In this document: positions 60,125 to 64,000 of the stretch, piece after piece
Layout: each line of letters begins with the position of its first letter
Numbering within the stretch: position 1 is the first letter of the stretch
Assembly: GCA_035048485.1 (NCBI GenBank)
Contig: CM068583.1
Span: 63,050,306 to 63,114,305 of the forward strand
DNA from: Pteria penguin
Lineage: Eukaryota; Mollusca; Bivalvia; Pterioida; Pteriidae
Direction of reading: 5' to 3'
Length of the DNA stretch: 64,000 nucleotides
Translations under genes and position numbers: made by a program
The notes under the pieces: model-generated
What the model was told of the DNA's origin: nothing
What the model saw: only the letters and a program-made list of their open reading frames with translations
Databases searched by the model: none

Positions 60125-60375
60125 AGAATATCTATATGTGTATAAATTCAGTACACTATATATTCATTTCAAGAAGTTACGTCTCTTATGTAATGTTCAA
60201 AGCCGCAAATCGCAAATATTTGAAAAGCAAACCGAATACCAAATTGACCTGAAAGTCAGAGTTAAAGAACTAATCCAATGACAGAGCTGTCCATGAGGTA
60301 GATACTAAGTGATATTAGAATAATATACAAACTTTTGTTACAGCGAATTGGTTGTATGTATTCTGGTCAGTAAAG
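60125..60375 (-). mobile_element. G element, decayed, minus strand
   Basis: Plus strand: ttcagtacactatatattca, tttcaagaagttacgtctct, tatttgaaaagcaaaccgaa, ccaatgacagagctgtccat, gttgtatgtattctggtcag. The hammerhead relic at 60151-60195 has lost its core (CTGAAGA is now ATAAGAG-like). Confidence 0.65.
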
Positions 60376-60655
60376 AAGCAAAGAAGCAAAACAATGTTTG
60401 CTTTGACCGTTGTTTTATACTTTTTATCAGTTACTATCATGCCCCAATCAATTTATATTTAAGAACTATTTATTCACATGGTCTAAATCATATACCATTA
60501 ATATGCAATATGTTTTAGATGTTCGAACATTTCATATAAGAAATTGTTACACAAGTATGTACATAACTTTCAAAATGTTATGTATGCCAACATGTGTATG
60601 TAACATTCTTTCTTGCATCTCGAAATTGCATAACTCAGGACAAAGTGAATAATAA
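60376..60655. other. No gene recognised
   Basis: AT-rich; the frame at 60410-60652 has no known family. Confidence 0.45.
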
Positions 60656-60775
60656 AAGAAGTACAGAAGGGTAAACCATATCTCTTAGTCCATGGAATGA
60701 AGGGGACAATATCGTGTTTAGTGTCATATTCAGACAAATGCGAACCCCAATTAAATCGAGGTGAGACCAGTATTC
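60656..60775 (-). mobile_element. T2 tail end, minus strand
   Basis: It is nearly the same as 45230-45335: agaagtacagaagggtaaac, tagtccatggaatgaagggg, gtgtcatattcagacaaatg, cgaggtgagacca. Truncated on the 5' side. Confidence 0.75.
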
Positions 60776-60829
60776 GACGTTATTCTTTTGATTTTACATT
60801 GTTTGAAATCTTGGATTAATTTCACATTA

Positions 60830-61165
60830 GAACATACGTATGTGTATCCAGTTAGTGCAACATTTCCTTATGTTTCTAAATTATGCTCATTACCGAAAAT
60901 GTGAAAATCCAAAATATGGATATCTGAAAAGCAAATTAATTACGAAATAAACAGAAAAACAAAAGCAAAAAAAAAAAAATACAAAGCACGAAACAAAACC
61001 AAACCAAACAATTTAACGACAGAGCTATGCATGAGGGATATATTCCTTAATTTTAGGATTAAATCTTTCTGACAGTAAATTTGAAATTTATACTATATAA
61101 AAACTAAGCTTCTGATTACCCTTGGGAAATAGCAATCCACCAGCAGCAGTGTCTGATCAATGGTA
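60830..61165 (-). mobile_element. G element, decayed, minus strand
   Basis: Plus strand: cagttagtgcaacatttcct, tatgtttctaaattatgctc, gacagagctatgcatgaggg, ctgacagtaaatttgaaatt, ctgattacccttgggaaata. The hammerhead region (60850-60890) is worn. Confidence 0.6.
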
Positions 61166-61264
61166 ATAAAGTTGTAATTAAACAATTTAGATAAAAATAT
61201 TAGCATGTAATTTAACCAACCATTTTGAGTATTGTTTATCTTCTTAGTATTATTCATGATTGCT

Positions 61265-61490
61265 GACACAAAGTCGGCGAAATTCGTGTGATTATGTGCT
61301 TAGCTGTCGACCGAGAGGTCAATGGCTTGTTAATGTCTGACAATAGAAACATAGGTCCCATTTCACGATAGACAAGTCAGTAAAAGATCCCTTATTGCTT
61401 GTTGTGGGTCAGTTGTACGGGTGTAAAGCTCTGTAAAGCAGATAAATTTACCATACAAGCGCAATAATATTGATGTGATATAAAACAAGA
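61265..61490 (+). mobile_element. SINE type C, very degenerate
   Basis: Traces: gcttagctgtcgaccgagag gtc, ataggtcccatttcacgata, gtaaaagatcccttattgct and gtgtaaagctctgtaaagca. Confidence 0.6.
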
Positions 61491-63645
61491 AACACACCAA
61501 ATCAGTATTTGTCGATTTGATTTCTCTGATAAGTTACACGTGTGTAATGTATAGCACTTTGTTCTACAGATGTTATCTGAAATGAATTTTGATTTAGGTA
61601 AGGTTTGCATGTACAAGGAGATAACTCGTATTAAAACGCAAGATGGCGCTGTACGTCAATGCGGATCAGTTGAGCTCATAAGGCCGAATTTGATGCGTTG
61701 TATAGACATGTACACAGTAATAACTTGTAAACATACGACAATGCGACATGTACCGCATACGGAGAAATCTTGCCACTCTCATTTGCATAAATGACGCCAC
61801 AGTCTACCACTGATCCGTATGTCAGTACTATAAACTTCCTTACAAAATAAAAAATAATCGTCCTATACAGCGACTACTCAAAGACACATTCACCCTCCGC
61901 CGCCCGGGTATCAGATCTGGTTATTGAATGTAGTCAGATATTCATACAGCAATATGTTTCATGAAATATTTACGGTTCCCTATTAATTTTAAATACGAGT
62001 CAAAAATATGCATACACTTCCATACAAAATCAACAAAAAATTGCCGAAAACAGCAATTTTGTCAACTTCAGGAGCCTTGTTTACATTTTTGTTGACCTTC
62101 ACATTTCCAGGCATGCTGCCAACATTTGGATATTTTTCCGAATTTGAAGGTTCCCATGATGTATGAATATGTAAGTGACGCCTATTCTCTAATTTCACAA
62201 AATTCAAAATGACAATAATTTCATGTAACACATTACGTAAGATATGTGTGCAATAAGCGTTATGTTTGCAACCTTTTCCAAAATATCTAGGTCAGTTATG
62301 ACACATAAAGTACGTCACGCATGCAGATATGCATGGTTCTTTATTTTGTTTTTGTTTAACGCTTCATATAACCCCATAGGCGCCTCACTGGCTTCACCGT
62401 ACTCAAAGGTCCATCGCTGTTTATTTCTAAAGTTGCTTTGCTGCATAATTTGAAAATGTATATATAAAAGAAAGCTTTAGTATCACTTTATGATATAATA
62501 TCAATAGCTTCAATTTACAAAAACAGGAGTTTATATCGTAGGCGGCAGCTGCAGGCAACCAAGAGTGTTTCCTTGATAGGTAGCAGGGTAGCAAAGACAG
62601 GTCAGCGTATAGTGCTCTCTATATGATCAATACTACACCATTTATAAATTGACAAGATTGCCGTCATCGTATTAATTCTTCTCAGTATATTTTCTTATAA
62701 TCCACACGCCGATGTCTTGTAAACATGGTTAAGGTTTTATGCAAATTAGGTCACGTGACACATCATGAATATCAATAAGGAGAGTACATTTTGATGGTCT
62801 AAGGTGTAGTTGTGCCCTTAACAGTGCATGTATATATATAAAATGGGATGAAATAAAATGTTGACCCCAAAAAATTACTAACAAACTGAATATGATATGT
62901 AATTAAAATGCAGTTTAAACTCTGTGAAGTGGGAAGTTCGATAATAGGGGATGGGGTGCAAAAAATGTTGTTTGTCCCTATCATACTGAGTAGATTCTTA
63001 TCAACAATCAAACTGAAACATATGTGGAAATGCCAATGCAGTATTATGTATACATTTGAACATGCAGATTTACCATGCTTTCAAAAGGACAATATATAAA
63101 TGTCTCATGTTTACTTAAAATGTTGCAAAATGTAATTTCTATTGATTTACAAAGTGGCTATCTATATCATATTTCCATGGAAACGAATTTGGAGATATAT
63201 TAATTTTATTAGCTAATATTGATCACAGTAACAATGTCTTTCTAACATTAATTTTTGACAACAATGTAGGACGTGTAAAAGAAAGAAAATGACGTATTTT
63301 TTCATGATAATGTACACCAATACTTAATATGATTTAATAGTGTGTTGAATGACTATATTGAAATAATTTGGATACTTTTGGACATACAAATTTCATAAAT
63401 TTTATACATGTGGATGAGAAAAGAACAAATACATAAATTCTGATAAAATTATCATGTTTTATATTTTTGCCCTAGTTCTGCAAGGAAATGGAACGGACAA
63501 TTTTCAGTAAAATCTCATCATTTGAAAGAGCATTCCTTTCTGCCTTTTGTCGTATCTCCTTTTAGTATAGTATTTGATTAATTTTATTTGTTGGAACTTG
63601 CAAACCTCACCTTAAAATATCGTAGTAGTATTTTGCTGACTTTTA
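61491..63645. other. No gene recognised
   Basis: AT-rich DNA. An ATG in a good context at about 61642 (aagatggcgctgtac) opens only a 12-codon frame. Other frames, including minus 61989-62231, have no known family. Confidence 0.45.
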
Positions 63646-63830
63646 CGGCGGATGTTTTATGCAACCAGGGGACACTCACTCCCTCTGGGCACCTGCTCTC
63701 ACTTCACTTAACCTGGGATTTATTTGAATATGACATTCTACCCGATATTGTCCTTTTATTCCATGGACTTCGAGATGTTGTTAACCCTTCGGTACTTTTT
63801 CGTTGTTTATATTGATAGATATTGAAAGGT
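63646..63830 (+). mobile_element. T2 tail, solo
   Basis: Reads gcggatgttttatgcaacca, ggggacactcactccctctg, ggcacctgctctcacttcac, tttatttgaatatgacattc and ttattccatggacttcgaga, matching 53660-53805. Nothing is seen from 63831 to the right edge. Confidence 0.75.
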
Positions 63831-64000
63831 TCTCTTTTCCTGATTATTTTGGTAGATGTTTTGCCGAAAAATTCCAACAAACAAACAAAACATAAATAAA
63901 ACAGAAAAATATTTACAAAGTTATTGTACCATCAAAGTATCTGATCATGTAATGTAAATGGTGTTTAATGCTGAATGCTCTTAGGATTTTTTTCAACGTA

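Noticed and set aside
61642..61680. Gene start at aagatggcgctg
   Set aside because: Frame ends after 12 codons and no splice donor or downstream exon could be supported.

Overview
This window is non-coding, AT-rich, repeat-dense eukaryotic DNA, most likely from a bivalve mollusc. The basis for that guess is the mix of repeats: many broken Penelope-like retroelements (PLEs), tRNA-derived SINEs with the 'GTGTTCTGTCTTTCGGATGAG' type of body seen in molluscs, long (TA)n tracts and several minisatellites. The species cannot be fixed from the sequence. I see no convincing intact host gene. Nearly all long open frames are artefacts of (TA)n, or of tandem repeats whose unit or three-unit period is a multiple of 3.

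Layout. 0-3.1 kb: a 38-bp tandem array, a (TA)n tract and one well-preserved canonical PLE (RT with YLDD plus C-terminal GIY-YIG endonuclease). This PLE has one frameshift and one in-frame stop, and ends in a sequence that folds as a type I hammerhead ribozyme (HHR). 3.1-6.7 kb: a 40-bp satellite with a 121-bp higher-order unit, then a 29-bp satellite of 59 monomers punctuated by five 30-bp inserts. 7.2-8.4 kb: a SINE/tRNA-like inverted repeat, (TA)n and another SINE. 8.5-13.6 kb: decayed PLE reverse transcriptases and SINEs. 15.3-19 kb: a 45-bp coding-compatible repeat, a ~70-bp minisatellite carrying an HHR element, and a ~44-bp repeat. 21-23 kb and 30.8-32.4 kb: minus-strand PLEs, each broken by a tail piece of another PLE subfamily. 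23-25.5 kb: (TA)n tracts with mirrored element ends. 25.5-26.5 kb: a hAT deletion derivative with terminal inverted repeats, a 6-bp target duplication and a zinc-finger exon. 37-60 kb: at least seven broken PLEs of the N-terminal-endonuclease (Naiad-like) type with two kinds of 3' tail, copies of a third PLE 3' end ('R repeat'), a Ty3/gypsy fossil, and several copies of an HHR-bearing dispersed element ('G element').

How the parts relate. The canonical PLE and the G elements are unrelated in sequence, yet share one ribozyme plan: CTGAAGA core, 3-4 bp stem II, GAAA, an 8-nt self-complementary stem III, cleavage-site A and a 6-bp stem I. The Naiad-like copies show no HHR. Many element ends abut (TA)n, consistent with the microsatellite bias reported for PLEs. 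The most notable content is therefore the set of HHRs on short, apparently non-coding, partly tandem elements (retrozyme-like or PLE pseudo-LTR) next to potential PLE helper elements. All ORF calls below are relics unless stated; family names rest on recalled motifs and could not be searched.
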